A stretch of DNA of 64,000 nucleotides from Negativicoccus succinicivorans (GTDB lineage Bacteria; Bacillota; Negativicutes; Veillonellales; Negativicoccaceae). The stretch is from assembly GCF_014207605.1 (NCBI RefSeq), contig NZ_JACHHI010000006.1, positions 28,270 to 92,269 of the forward strand, given 5' to 3'. The notes beneath the pieces are model-generated. The model did not search any database. It was not told the origin of the DNA and saw only the letters and a program-made list of their open reading frames with translations. Positions 53,801-62,084 of the stretch are shown one piece after another. Position numbers and translations under genes: made by a program. Positions within the stretch are counted from its first letter, which is position 1, and each line of letters opens with the position of its first letter.

Positions 53801-54390
53801 TAACGCCACCTCGCATTGCTATACCGATTAAGCGGCTCAGGATCTCTTTGTCGTTCTTTTGCCACTTGCGTCATTGCCATGTCAAGCGCCGCCCGATATA
53901 AATTAAATTGTTGCTCGAACAGGCCTTGATTGCCGACAAGCCGCATGCAAAGATCCGCCGCAAGTTTACGCGTCATTGCCTCCAAAAATACCGCGTCCCA
54001 CACATCAGGATCGGTTACGTCATAGACATAGTCCGCCCACGCGTCGTCTATATCCGTCGCAATGACCTTTGTGCTATTGTCCAAATTAAACACCTCAAAC
54101 TGCGGCCGCTCGTCCGGCGTCGGCGTTCCGTCTGTCAGTCGGTAGATATACAAACACAATTCCGGATACATATACACGTTTTTATGTCCCGGAAATTGTT
54201 TGTCCGGCATCTTCGCCAAACGTTCCACACGGCGGGCAAAGCCCCACGGATATTCGCGCAACAGCATGCGCCGCGTCGCGTCATAATACAATTTACACGC
54301 CCGCGCTGTTTCCGTTTCTTCGTGTACGTCTCGAATCGTCCCGACGCCTAAATGAGATAGCGCCAAATTGCAAATGTCGGTGATTGTCAT
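53800..54390 (-). CDS. Tail tubular protein A (T7 gp11-like adaptor)
   Basis: A 196-residue helical ring protein that joins portal and nozzle. It shows the family start DICNLALSHLGVGTIRDV, then CKLYYDATRRMLLREYPWGFA and the helix DVWDAVFLEAMTRKLAADLC. It begins a new translational block after tandem terminators behind the capsid genes, with AAGGAGGAACAAGCA before the ATG. Confidence 0.9.
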   Translation of the reverse strand: MTITDICNLALSHLGVGTIRDVHEETETARACKLYYDATRRMLLREYPWGFARRVERLAKMPDKQFPGHKNVYMYPELCLYIYRLTDGTPTPDERPQFEVFNLDNSTKVIATDIDDAWADYVYDVTDPDVWDAVFLEAMTRKLAADLCMRLVGNQGLFEQQFNLYRAALDMAMTQVAKERQRDPEPLNRYSNARWR

Positions 54391-54414
54391 TGCTTGTTCC
54401 TCCTTATATGCTTA

Positions 54415-54487
54415 CTAAAAAAGACGCTAGAATAAGCGGCCTTTTGACTAAACATATAAAAAAACAAGAGGGAGCTTACGCCCCCTC
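54415..54487 (-). terminator. Tandem terminators behind the head gene cluster
   Basis: On the minus strand the stem GAGGGGGC/GCTCCCTC with GTAA loop and a T-run (54458-54487) overlaps the end of the 52-residue gene. A second weaker hairpin (CGCT/AGCG) with T-run lies at 54415-54442. They should reduce tail-gene transcription relative to capsid. Confidence 0.75.
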
Positions 54488-54634
54488 AAGTTCCTTGACG
54501 GCACGACGGAGCTGCGCCAATGTCGCATCGTCCGCATACGGAATACCCGCGGCGTCTAAACGCGCGCGGCACTCATTTGCCGACATCGTGTCAACGTTCC
54601 GCCGTCCCAACCGTCCAAAAATTAATGCTTCCAT
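54476..54634 (-). CDS. Small SAP/HeH-like protein, 52 residues
   Basis: A small gene (MEALIFGRLGRRNVDTMSAN start) whose C-terminal 35 residues follow the helix-extended-helix pattern ANECRARLDAAGIPYADDAT...LRRAVKELE, seen in many phage head-gene neighbourhoods next to the capsid gene and often annotated as a HeH/LEM or SAP-like protein. It begins one base after the stop of the Bbp16-like gene, and its stop lies in the terminator loop. Role unknown; DNA or capsid contact is possible. Confidence 0.65.
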   Translation of the reverse strand: MEALIFGRLGRRNVDTMSANECRARLDAAGIPYADDATLAQLRRAVKELEGA

Positions 54635-54635
54635 T

Positions 54636-55001
54636 TTACAGGTCAGTATCCAAGACCAAAACGGCGTTCATTTTCGCCGCGCCCAAAGTGCCGGAAGCCG
54701 CTGCCACATGGACACGAACATAACCGAGCACACCGACCGGCAATTTCGCCGCCAGCTTGCGTTCACCCTTTGCAAGCGTAAACGTGCCAAGCGTCTTTTT
54801 GCCCGCCATTGTTTCTTTTTCCGACGTTTCCACCGTGACGGTAGCATCATCAGAAAGCGGCGCCGATACCGTCACGGCCAGCCACAACGGCTGGACGGCG
54901 TCGCCTTTACCCAAATAGACAACATCGGAATCAATGCCGCCCGTGCCTACTGACGCAACGTCTTTTTGCCAAAGAAATGTATTTTCTGCATCGTAAATCA
55001 T
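54636..55001 (-). CDS. Bbp16-like capsid decoration protein
   Basis: A 121-residue strand-rich protein (MIYDAENTFLWQKDV start; VVYLGKGDAVQPLWLAVTVS) of the kind encoded just downstream of the major capsid protein in Bordetella phage BPP-1 (Bbp16), which acts as a capsid cement/decoration protein. Position and pattern support this; function is inferred. Confidence 0.75.
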   Translation of the reverse strand: MIYDAENTFLWQKDVASVGTGGIDSDVVYLGKGDAVQPLWLAVTVSAPLSDDATVTVETSEKETMAGKKTLGTFTLAKGERKLAAKLPVGVLGYVRVHVAAASGTLGAAKMNAVLVLDTDL

Positions 55002-55013
55002 TAAGACCCCTCC

Positions 55014-56018
55014 TTATTTAATGACCGCTTCATCACTACGCAACGCGTCCAGCTTGCGAACAGGAATACCCGCTAAATACAGGACCTGCTGACCGTCGGC
55101 AAGATCGCGGCGCGTTACATGTACGTTATTCTTATCAATCAAATAAATTTCTAAGAACGAATATACATCATCATTGACATACGCCACCGCGTTCACCGTG
55201 TCCAAGTTGCGCAAACGGTTTTTCGCAAGAATAAATTTCTCAATCAAGGAACGTTTGCCGTCGCTGTCAAGGCTTAACAAATTGCTTGTGTTAATGTTAC
55301 GAACCGCCGCAACGGCGCGTTGATCGCGTACCGCAAGGCCAGGTTTCCAAGTGAACAAAGTGGACACCGCGCGGAACTTGCGGCCGTCCGGATCTACCGC
55401 ATCATTTTCGCCCAAGTCGCGGACTTTCAGACCGGCATACGTATTGCGCGGATAAATACCCGTCACGGTACGTTCGCCCCAGCCGACAATCCAAATCGAC
55501 GTATTTGTTTTGCCCGTGCCGCCGGCCGATACAACCTGATACCCCGGATCACCTTTTTCGCCTTTCAGTACGTTATAACGAACGCCCAAGCCGTTAAATT
55601 CGTCCGGATTCGTCATTGAATCACCATAAAGAATATTACGCGCCACCGCTTGCCCAAAGCCTTCAATATGCGCAACATCTTCCGAACGACGGAACTGCGC
55701 CTTGTCCGGAGCAAGCGCCAACAATTCAATGTCCACTTCCGAACGTGCTTCAAAAATGGAGCATGTATCGGCGACCTGTTTCGTTGTGGACTTCGACGGA
55801 TCGACACCACGATTAATGCGACGCAGCGACGGCATCGGGACCGACGTGCGCACCGTCGTTTGGTTACCCGTCGGCAAGTTACCTTCCAACCACGGAATGT
55901 CGTCCAAAATCGGATTCGATTCGTTCAGTGCTTCCAGCACCCAATCAATCTCACCCTGCGGGCCTGTGCGTTTACGCAAGTCTGCAAGCGTTAACGCTAA
56001 ATTTCCTACTGTTGGCAT
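55014..56018 (-). CDS. Major capsid protein (BPP-1 Bbp17-like)
   Basis: A 334-residue HK97-fold-type coat protein: MPTVGNLALTLADLRKR N terminus, then the conserved EALNESNPILDDIPWLEGNL, RRINRGVDPSKSTTKQV and IEGFGQAVARNILYGDS typical of the BPP-1 group. It lies between the scaffold and decoration genes with a strong site (GGAGGT). Capsids of this group are icosahedral heads of podoviruses. Confidence 0.9.
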   Translation of the reverse strand: MPTVGNLALTLADLRKRTGPQGEIDWVLEALNESNPILDDIPWLEGNLPTGNQTTVRTSVPMPSLRRINRGVDPSKSTTKQVADTCSIFEARSEVDIELLALAPDKAQFRRSEDVAHIEGFGQAVARNILYGDSMTNPDEFNGLGVRYNVLKGEKGDPGYQVVSAGGTGKTNTSIWIVGWGERTVTGIYPRNTYAGLKVRDLGENDAVDPDGRKFRAVSTLFTWKPGLAVRDQRAVAAVRNINTSNLLSLDSDGKRSLIEKFILAKNRLRNLDTVNAVAYVNDDVYSFLEIYLIDKNNVHVTRRDLADGQQVLYLAGIPVRKLDALRSDEAVIK

Positions 56019-56034
56019 GTTTTTCTACCTCCAA

Positions 56035-56622
56035 TTAATAAACACTAAAATCGGTATTCTTATAAAATCCTGCGACGTCGCTCGTGTTTGATGCGCCGCC
56101 ACGATTCGCGCGGCCGTCGTCCTCCGCCACCATTTGCCCAATCTGTGCAAATAAGCGGATCGCCTCTACACGGTTACCAAAGCCCGTCGCGTCAAGCATT
56201 TCCCGCAATTGCGGAACGTTCTTTTCCATGTACGTAACACCGATAGCGGCTTGTGCCACCGTCGCATCGAATTGTCCGCCTAACTCTGTACGCGCCTCGT
56301 CTGCCCAGCCCTTAATTTCTTGCGCCTGTGTCTGCTCGTATTGCGTTGCGACTTCTTGCGCCACCTCCTGCGCATATGCAAGACCGTATTTAGTGACGGC
56401 ATTCGCTTGTTCTTGCGACATTCCCGCCTCTTTCAACACCTCAGAATATTGTTGCGCGCGTTCTTCGTCCAACTCTACCCCGTCCACACAAAACTCCGCA
56501 AAGTCGTAACTTTCCGGCACTGACGATTCCGCCACGTCGGGTTGTTGTTCCGTTTCCTGCGTGCTTTCAATATCTTCCGTGTTTGGCGTGTTCGTGTTAT
56601 CGTTCGCCATTTCTTCCGGCAT
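56035..56622 (-). CDS. Scaffold protein
   Basis: A 195-residue acidic, helical protein with a disordered N terminus (residues 1-45, rich in Glu, Thr, Asn) and a coiled middle with repeated AQEVAQEVATQYEQ; such proteins chaperone capsid assembly and leave the head. It stands directly upstream of the major capsid gene. The ATG at 56622 has GGAGG 11 nt before it; the in-frame ATG four codons on is possible. Confidence 0.8.
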   Translation of the reverse strand: MPEEMANDNTNTPNTEDIESTQETEQQPDVAESSVPESYDFAEFCVDGVELDEERAQQYSEVLKEAGMSQEQANAVTKYGLAYAQEVAQEVATQYEQTQAQEIKGWADEARTELGGQFDATVAQAAIGVTYMEKNVPQLREMLDATGFGNRVEAIRLFAQIGQMVAEDDGRANRGGASNTSDVAGFYKNTDFSVY

Positions 56623-56628
56623 ATTGGA

Positions 56629-56940
56629 TCAGTCCTCCTTTCGTAACTTCTGTAATTCCGTTATTTTTTCCACATATTCCCGTTCTGCAAGTTGTAACGC
56701 ATCTACATGACCGTCACGGATAATTCGCCCGCGCAATTGCAGCCCCATGTCCCGCGCGCCTTCGTTAAAGTATGTCCACGAATTACCCGTCATTGTCCGC
56801 TCGAATACGTGACAACTGTCAAATAATCGCATAATAAACCAGCGGCCGGACCGCGTTTGTAGTACGTCTTGCAACGCGTCACGATCCAGCCGATTCACCA
56901 TTTCCGCTTCTCTCTGTGCGCGTCGTTCTTCTTTTGTCAT
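56629..56940 (-). CDS. Bbp19-like phage protein
   Basis: A 103-residue protein with the pattern of Bbp19 of phage BPP-1: RSGRWFIMRLFDSCHVFERT, MTGNSWTYFNEGARDMGLQL and a charged C-terminal helix. It sits between portal and scaffold, as in BPP-1. Its job is not known. The ATG shares one base with the portal stop (TGATG). Confidence 0.78.
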   Translation of the reverse strand: MTKEERRAQREAEMVNRLDRDALQDVLQTRSGRWFIMRLFDSCHVFERTMTGNSWTYFNEGARDMGLQLRGRIIRDGHVDALQLAEREYVEKITELQKLRKED

Positions 56941-58655
56941 CACGGAGCGCCACCTCCGGCGTTAGGCATTCCCAACCATTCACGAATAGCCGGGTTACCG
57001 TCGTTTGCTGCGTCGGTCAAGTTCTTCGCCGCTTGTGCCAACGGCGCCGCCTGTTGAATACTTGCCATTTGCGCCGCTTGCGCTTCTTCCTGTTGTTGCG
57101 CCTCCTGTTGTTGCGCGATAATCTGTTGCGCTTCTTCCGTTGATCGGAGCATTGCCGCCGGCGCGCCGATGTTGTCATGGTAAACGTCAAGCATCGCCAT
57201 CGCGTCAATCTTCGTCAACACTTCAGGGAACATTTGCGCGACCTGTCCGGCAAACGCCAATGTCTGTTCAATATTGATCAGTCCGGACATTTTTTGCGCT
57301 TGCGCTAACGGCGAAATGTATTCAATACGAACTTCTTCTTCGCCCAACTGTTCCGCCAACTCCGGCGGCAACGGCGGGAACACTCCGCCCCGATCCAATA
57401 TCCCGTATACGCGTTCAAGCGTCGGATTTAAGAATTCATATTGCAACCGCTCAACGACCGGGCCTAACTGTTGCAATTTCTCTTGCGTGCGTTCCATAAT
57501 TTCCCGCGCCGTCATTTGTCCGCGTTCAATCTGATCCAGCATCAAAAAAAGATCCGCCGCATATGCGCGCCGCACCTTTTGTTCTGTCTGTTCAATTTTT
57601 GCCTGTACGGCTTGTACGTTTAACTGTACATCAAACAACGGCCGCACACCGTCCGCCACGGCGTTGACGGTTACACCGCCCGGGAACATGTTCACGCTAG
57701 GCATCGTCGCCCCGCTCGTTTGCATCGGCGGCTTGATTCCCATTTCAATTGCCGTCAAAATGTCGCGTTCCATAACTTGCAACATCTTGCTATCGGCTAA
57801 TGCGTACCAGCCCGCGCCCTTTGCGTACGGTTCTAGTCCGATGACCTGATACCGCGCGACCGGCACGGGCCATTCTTCCATACCGCCAAGCGCCAAATAT
57901 TCATCAGTCGGCGACCCCTCGACCCAATATAAAGACCGATAGGGCATTGACTGCGGACCAAGACGCCCGCCCCGCCGTTCCGTGTTAGGTTCTACCAGCC
58001 AACACACGACAAACACACGATCACTTTTATTCTTTGCGGCGTCCCGCACCGACTGCGGCGCGTTCTCTTCGCCAAATTGCTCAATGATCTGCGCGGCTGT
58101 CATTCGCACTTTGCGCGCAAACGTATTGACCCGCCCCGTCGCGTCGGTATCTAGCGCGTAACTGCCGATAGGATAATGCATGAAATGGACACCGTCGGCG
58201 GCGCTAAAGATACCCAGCGGCGCTTGCCCGAACGGTAGATCATGATAGCAACTATAAACCGCGTGATAGAAATTACTGCGCGCCAAGACGTTTTGCATAA
58301 TCGCCTGTCGCTCGTCAAGGATTATCCCCGCTTCTTTCGGCGTGTCTTTGCCCGCAAGTGCCAACTTAAACCATTGACGCGAAGGCGGCGTTAGTCCACT
58401 CATGACACCGCCGGCGAAAATAGCAGCGGCATCGCGCGCCGTCGAGTTATAAATTTCTTCCGATTCGCCCCGCGCCTTGTTTTCCTCAAAATCACCATGG
58501 AACGGCAATTCGTATTTGCGGATCGCCCGCCACCATTTAACATACGGTTCGCGCTTGCGGAACAGTCGGTCAAACCGTTTTTGCGCTTTTTCTCTTGCCG
58601 GCCGTTTTTGCCCCTTGTATTTCGCAGTCGGACTTCTTGCCAGTATCGTTTCCAT
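56940..58655 (-). CDS. Portal (head-to-tail connector) protein
   Basis: A 571-residue portal of the T7 gp8/Bbp20 type, forming the ring at one head vertex through which DNA passes. Landmarks are RFDRLFRKREPYVKWWRAIR, EIYNSTARDAAAIFAGGVMS, GLTPPSRQWFKL and the helical PPMQTSGATMPSVNMFPGG. The C-terminal region (residues about 510-555) is a long Gln/Glu/Ala helix, as in the barrel of other portals. It lies downstream of TerL with one small gene between. Confidence 0.92.
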   Translation of the reverse strand: METILARSPTAKYKGQKRPAREKAQKRFDRLFRKREPYVKWWRAIRKYELPFHGDFEENKARGESEEIYNSTARDAAAIFAGGVMSGLTPPSRQWFKLALAGKDTPKEAGIILDERQAIMQNVLARSNFYHAVYSCYHDLPFGQAPLGIFSAADGVHFMHYPIGSYALDTDATGRVNTFARKVRMTAAQIIEQFGEENAPQSVRDAAKNKSDRVFVVCWLVEPNTERRGGRLGPQSMPYRSLYWVEGSPTDEYLALGGMEEWPVPVARYQVIGLEPYAKGAGWYALADSKMLQVMERDILTAIEMGIKPPMQTSGATMPSVNMFPGGVTVNAVADGVRPLFDVQLNVQAVQAKIEQTEQKVRRAYAADLFLMLDQIERGQMTAREIMERTQEKLQQLGPVVERLQYEFLNPTLERVYGILDRGGVFPPLPPELAEQLGEEEVRIEYISPLAQAQKMSGLINIEQTLAFAGQVAQMFPEVLTKIDAMAMLDVYHDNIGAPAAMLRSTEEAQQIIAQQQEAQQQEEAQAAQMASIQQAAPLAQAAKNLTDAANDGNPAIREWLGMPNAGGGAP

Positions 58656-58658
58656 GAT

Positions 58659-58880
58659 TTACCCTAATGTCTTTTTCCCGGCTACGTCAGAACTTCCGAG
58701 AATCGTCCCCATGGAACGCGTCGATAAGAAGCCGCGTTTTTTGCGCCGGTTTTCGACTGCCATTTCTTCCCCCGTCGTGTCGTCCGTCACGTTGACGGCT
58801 TGCGCTGTCGGCGCCGGCTGTTTAATTTCCGGCATACGAGGCGAACGAAATCCCAAAGCGTTAGCAATAAATTTACACAT
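58659..58880 (-). CDS. Small phage protein between terminase and portal
   Basis: A 73-residue protein with a conserved-looking N terminus (MCKFIANALGFRSPRMPEIK) and a proline-rich, then basic, tail. Similar short frames occur between TerL and portal in related podoviruses. AAGGAGGAG precedes the ATG. No function known. Confidence 0.65.
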   Translation of the reverse strand: MCKFIANALGFRSPRMPEIKQPAPTAQAVNVTDDTTGEEMAVENRRKKRGFLSTRSMGTILGSSDVAGKKTLG

Positions 58881-58892
58881 GTTTTCTCCTCC

Positions 58893-60203
58893 TTAAAAAA
58901 ATGAATATTGCGTGTTGGCGCGTGTTTTCCGCACCGCGGCTAACCGACTCGCCACCGGCGCCGCAAACGTTAAAGCGGCCGCGTCTGCCACGTCAGGAGA
59001 TCGGCCGCTACGTTCCTTGATTCTGTCTTTCTTTTCCAGTAATATGCGTCCTTTCGCATCGTAACCGTATTCCGGTATGGACAACTCCGCTTGCAGTCGT
59101 TCATGTTCCGGCAAACTTCCGCCACGTTGTAGCCATGCGCGCATTTCGTCCCACATCTCCGCCCGACGGTTGACGTACTTGTCATCTCTAACCGCTTTCC
59201 CACCGAACGGCACTTCTATCACCGTGTAGCCTAATTGCCGCAAACGGTCAATCACACCCTCACCGCGTCCGGCATCAATGAATACTGCGTCCGGCTTATG
59301 CGTTTCAATTTCCCGCGCGACAATTTCCGCAAGTTTCATATTATCCACGCCGGAAAACAGGACCGGCTCATACATGCATAAACCGCGACGCCGCACGATG
59401 CAAGAACTGTCCGCACCGTACCGCGCGACGTCAACGCCCAAGACAACCGGCGCGCCCGTTATATCCTCCTCAACGACCCGCCGCGCCCTTGCTTGCGCTA
59501 CCAAATCAATCGAAATAAGGACATTAAACGCCGACGCCGTGAAATCGCAATACAATTCTTGCCGGATTGCATCGTCGGACATATCCCGCTTCATTTCTTC
59601 AATTTCTTCTTCCGGTAAAATACCGCTATCGGCTACCGTAAAACGGCACGTGTACCACGCCGGATCTTGCAAGCCACGCTGGTACATCTCATAAAAAGCA
59701 TTTTGCCCTTTTGGCGTGCCGATAAACGTCGCCCAACCGGAACGATCAGCCAACGCCGGACGAATAATCTCGTTCCAGACCTCCGGCTTTATTTGCGCGT
59801 ATTCGTCCAGTACAACGCCGTCCCAATAGCTGCCGCGCAATGAATCAGGATTGTCCGCGCCTTTGATATATATGCGCGCCCCTTGTCTGTTATCGTGCCG
59901 TGACGGCAATTCAACAAACAACTCCGATTCATTCACCAGCCGCCCCGGTATCGGCGACGTGTAATATTTTAAGTACGCCCACGCTATTTGTTTCGCCTGT
60001 ACTCGAAACGGCGCAATGTACGCATATTGCGGCGACGGATTATCGCACAATATCGCCTGCTTTAGCATATGATTAATCATTCCGACGGTTTTGCCGAAAC
60101 GACGATGCGCAACCACAACGGAAAAACGCGCCTTTTCTAGTCCCGGGTGGATCTCTGTTTTCCACAATGCGCGCGGCGTGTACGGTATAACGACTTTACT
60201 CAT
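58893..60203 (-). CDS. Terminase large subunit
   Basis: A 436-residue packaging motor. The ATPase part has a Walker A-type VVAHRRFGKTVG (residues 30-41) and Walker B WDGVVLDEYAQ; the C-terminal nuclease has VLGVDVARYGADSS and VFIDAGRGEGVID with its Asp ligands. It translocates DNA into the head through the portal and cuts concatemers. The ATG at 60203 overlaps the TerS stop by 8 nt. Confidence 0.95.
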   Translation of the reverse strand: MSKVVIPYTPRALWKTEIHPGLEKARFSVVVAHRRFGKTVGMINHMLKQAILCDNPSPQYAYIAPFRVQAKQIAWAYLKYYTSPIPGRLVNESELFVELPSRHDNRQGARIYIKGADNPDSLRGSYWDGVVLDEYAQIKPEVWNEIIRPALADRSGWATFIGTPKGQNAFYEMYQRGLQDPAWYTCRFTVADSGILPEEEIEEMKRDMSDDAIRQELYCDFTASAFNVLISIDLVAQARARRVVEEDITGAPVVLGVDVARYGADSSCIVRRRGLCMYEPVLFSGVDNMKLAEIVAREIETHKPDAVFIDAGRGEGVIDRLRQLGYTVIEVPFGGKAVRDDKYVNRRAEMWDEMRAWLQRGGSLPEHERLQAELSIPEYGYDAKGRILLEKKDRIKERSGRSPDVADAAALTFAAPVASRLAAVRKTRANTQYSFF

Positions 60204-60582
60204 CGCTTGCCCAGCCAAATTCTATTTGTACCGCGCCGCCGTCTGTTCCGGTTATTTCCGCCCGCTTTTTAGGATTAAACGCGTCATCTGTCCGTTCAAG
60301 ATACCATTTAGACACATCAACATCTTCCGCTTCAATCGCCTTGTGAATGTTGTATTTTGCCCGCAGTCCTGTCCGCGCGCTCCATTCCGCTACTTTGTCG
60401 GTAAACCCCTCATTCCGTTCGCAATAATTGTAATACGCATCACGGGAAATACCCGCGAAATCACAGGCCTGAGTGATATTCGCGCCAACGGTAAAAGCCT
60501 TCTCCAGTTTACCGACAACCTCAGGCGTCACCGCAAGCGGCCTTCCGCCTTTGTCTTTTGTTTTCTTTTTTGCCTCCGCCAT
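60196..60582 (-). CDS. Terminase small subunit
   Basis: A 128-residue DNA-recognition protein with an N-terminal basic tail, a helix-turn-helix (ITQACDFAGISRDAYYNY) and a C-terminal interaction region. It selects the packaging site and hands DNA to TerL. The start is the ATG at 60582 after GAAGGTGG; the longer frame to 60615 would begin inside a terminator. First gene of the late operon. Confidence 0.88.
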   Translation of the reverse strand: MAEAKKKTKDKGGRPLAVTPEVVGKLEKAFTVGANITQACDFAGISRDAYYNYCERNEGFTDKVAEWSARTGLRAKYNIHKAIEAEDVDVSKWYLERTDDAFNPKKRAEITGTDGGAVQIEFGWASDE

Positions 60583-60605
60583 TGGTTCACCACCTTCAGG
60601 GCAAT

Positions 60606-60653
60606 AAAAAAGCACTCCCGGAAGAGTGCCTATAATTTCACACTATCATTATA
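60606..60653 (-). promoter_or_regulatory. Late promoter with immediate terminator before terS
   Basis: TATAAT (60648-60653, minus strand; weak -35) is followed after about 15 nt by the terminator GCACTC/GAGTGC with T-run (60606-60631). The initial transcript would be only about 35 nt, so late gene expression needs antitermination or an activator; the DUF1492-type gene just upstream is a candidate. Confidence 0.6.
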
Positions 60654-60683
60654 CCGCATTACAAGGTAGCTTTTGGTAGATAC

Positions 60684-61115
60684 TTACGGCGGGAAGTATT
60701 TTTGTTGATACTCATCAAGCGCGCAACCGTGCATGTATTTTATTGTCGAATATTGATAATGCATTATTCTTGCCACTTGATGCAAACGCAGGGGAACGGT
60801 ATTCGCATAATAGAGAAATAGCAGCGTTCTGTATCGTATATCTGTAATTGCGTTGATACGTATCAAAATGCGCTTTTTACGTCCGCTGTATTCATCTATT
60901 GTCCTGTCGATTTCAGCGTCCATATCCGCAAGTTTAGCGGCCGCGTTGGCGATGTCGGATTGGCGGGTGCCCGAGACGGGCTCGGAAAAAGGGCGCGCGA
61001 GGCTCGTCGCGCGGGCGGCCAATTTCTCTTTATCCATGATTAACGCGTCAATCCGCGCATTTAATTCACGCAGCCCCTCAAGCTCCGCCCGCGCTTGACG
61101 GTTACCTTTAATCAT
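60684..61115 (-). CDS. DUF1492/ArpU-type late transcription regulator
   Basis: A 143-residue protein: helical N-terminal part (residues 1-85, Arg/Glu-rich) and a C-terminal sigma-region-4-like helix-turn-helix (YRTLLFLYYANTVPLRLHQV, then ARIMHYQYSTIKYMHG). DUF1492/ArpU proteins sit at the junction of early and late phage genes and switch on late transcription. The start is the ATG at 61115, overlapping the previous stop by 8 nt. It is the last gene before the terminase promoter. Confidence 0.8.
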   Translation of the reverse strand: MIKGNRQARAELEGLRELNARIDALIMDKEKLAARATSLARPFSEPVSGTRQSDIANAAAKLADMDAEIDRTIDEYSGRKKRILIRINAITDIRYRTLLFLYYANTVPLRLHQVARIMHYQYSTIKYMHGCALDEYQQKYFPP

Positions 61116-61488
61116 TCGCGCGAGCCTCTCTGACCCTGATTGCGTTTTCCAGTGCCACCAAGGCCTGAAGCACGTAAAAGTATTTCGGCTGCGCGGCCAA
61201 GTACCGCACGGCCAAGGTAAGATCCTGATCAAGCCCCTTATCCATGGCATACTCCATCGCGCCGATGCTTTCCACTTTCTCTTGGTGATGGTCAAGATAG
61301 CGTTTAATATACCAGCGAGCCTTTCGTAAGTCCTCTAATTCGGTATCTTTAGATTTTTTACCGGCGCGAGAAATGTACTTGACCGCGTTCCCTAAGTGAT
61401 ACCCAAGCCGCCACGATTCGAGGGCCTCAATCGTTTCAAACTTTCCGTCCGTGTAGTGCGCCGGATGATTAATGATGTCGTTATTCAT
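61108..61488 (-). CDS. DUF3310 (phage nucleotide-kinase-like) protein
   Basis: A 126-residue protein with the DUF3310 core HPAHYTDGKFETIEALESW, LGNAVKYISRAGKKSKDTEL and DLRKARWYIKRYLDHH, often annotated as phage nucleotide kinase-like. The extra C-terminal 55 residues (about 70-126) are unusual for the domain and include a helix with ALVALENAI. Function is not established. Confidence 0.85.
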   Translation of the reverse strand: MNNDIINHPAHYTDGKFETIEALESWRLGYHLGNAVKYISRAGKKSKDTELEDLRKARWYIKRYLDHHQEKVESIGAMEYAMDKGLDQDLTLAVRYLAAQPKYFYVLQALVALENAIRVREARAND

Positions 61489-61510
61489 GTTTGCTTTTCT
61501 CCTTGCTCTG

Positions 61511-61756
61511 TTAAAGTCTTTTACCGACCAGAATGCCGACGAACTCTTTCATCGTTTCATCGTCAATCTCGCCGCCGCGTCTTTTTAGCAGCCAGCACCG
61601 AACCGCATAAACGATTTCCCTTGCGTAGTCCTCTTCCTGAAAAAACGCATCCTCTTCGTCATAAAATAAGCCTTTTGCTTTCATACCGAACCAATAGCTA
61701 GTAATGTTCTGCACCTCTTCCATTAATACGCCGCTTTTATTTACCTTCTCAATCAT
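61511..61756 (-). CDS. Small acidic phage protein, unknown function
   Basis: An 81-residue protein (MIEKVNKSGVLMEEVQNITS start) with an acidic middle (YDEEDAFFQEEDYAREI) and a basic C-terminal helix. The ATG at 61756 follows GGAGAGGCG and overlaps the nuclease stop by 8 nt, so it is part of the early operon. No family recognised. Confidence 0.6.
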   Translation of the reverse strand: MIEKVNKSGVLMEEVQNITSYWFGMKAKGLFYDEEDAFFQEEDYAREIVYAVRCWLLKRRGGEIDDETMKEFVGILVGKRL

Positions 61757-62084
61757 CTTGATCGCCTCTCCATTCTCTAAACATTTCAAACCAATCAGCC
61801 GCGCTCATTGTGATCAGCCACTCGCAGTTATTTTTACGATGCGCCACTATCGGCACCCGACCGCTTTTTTGAGAATCTCGTCGAGCTTGCGCCATTGCGT
61901 CTTCAATGTTCAGCCGCTCTACTCGTTTGACCTCCACATGCACGCCCGGAAGGCCGACCACGTCGGCGGCCTCTCCCGTATTTCCGCAATATTGCGCCGT
62001 GCGTCGCGCCTCCCAACCGTTGGCGCGGCATAATCGGGCAAACTCAAGTTCGCCGCGCTTTCCTTTTTGCTTGCCGTTCGTCAT
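61749..62084 (-). CDS. Holliday-junction-resolvase-type nuclease
   Basis: A 111-residue PDDEXK nuclease fold protein: KGKRGELEFARLCRANGWEA with Glu14, ADVVGLPGVHVEVKR with Asp41 and the E-x-K pair (Glu51, Lys53). Archaeal and phage resolvases (Hjc type) have this pattern. It probably resolves replication or recombination intermediates of phage DNA before packaging. Basic N terminus for DNA contact. Confidence 0.85.
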   Translation of the reverse strand: MTNGKQKGKRGELEFARLCRANGWEARRTAQYCGNTGEAADVVGLPGVHVEVKRVERLNIEDAMAQARRDSQKSGRVPIVAHRKNNCEWLITMSAADWFEMFREWRGDQDD

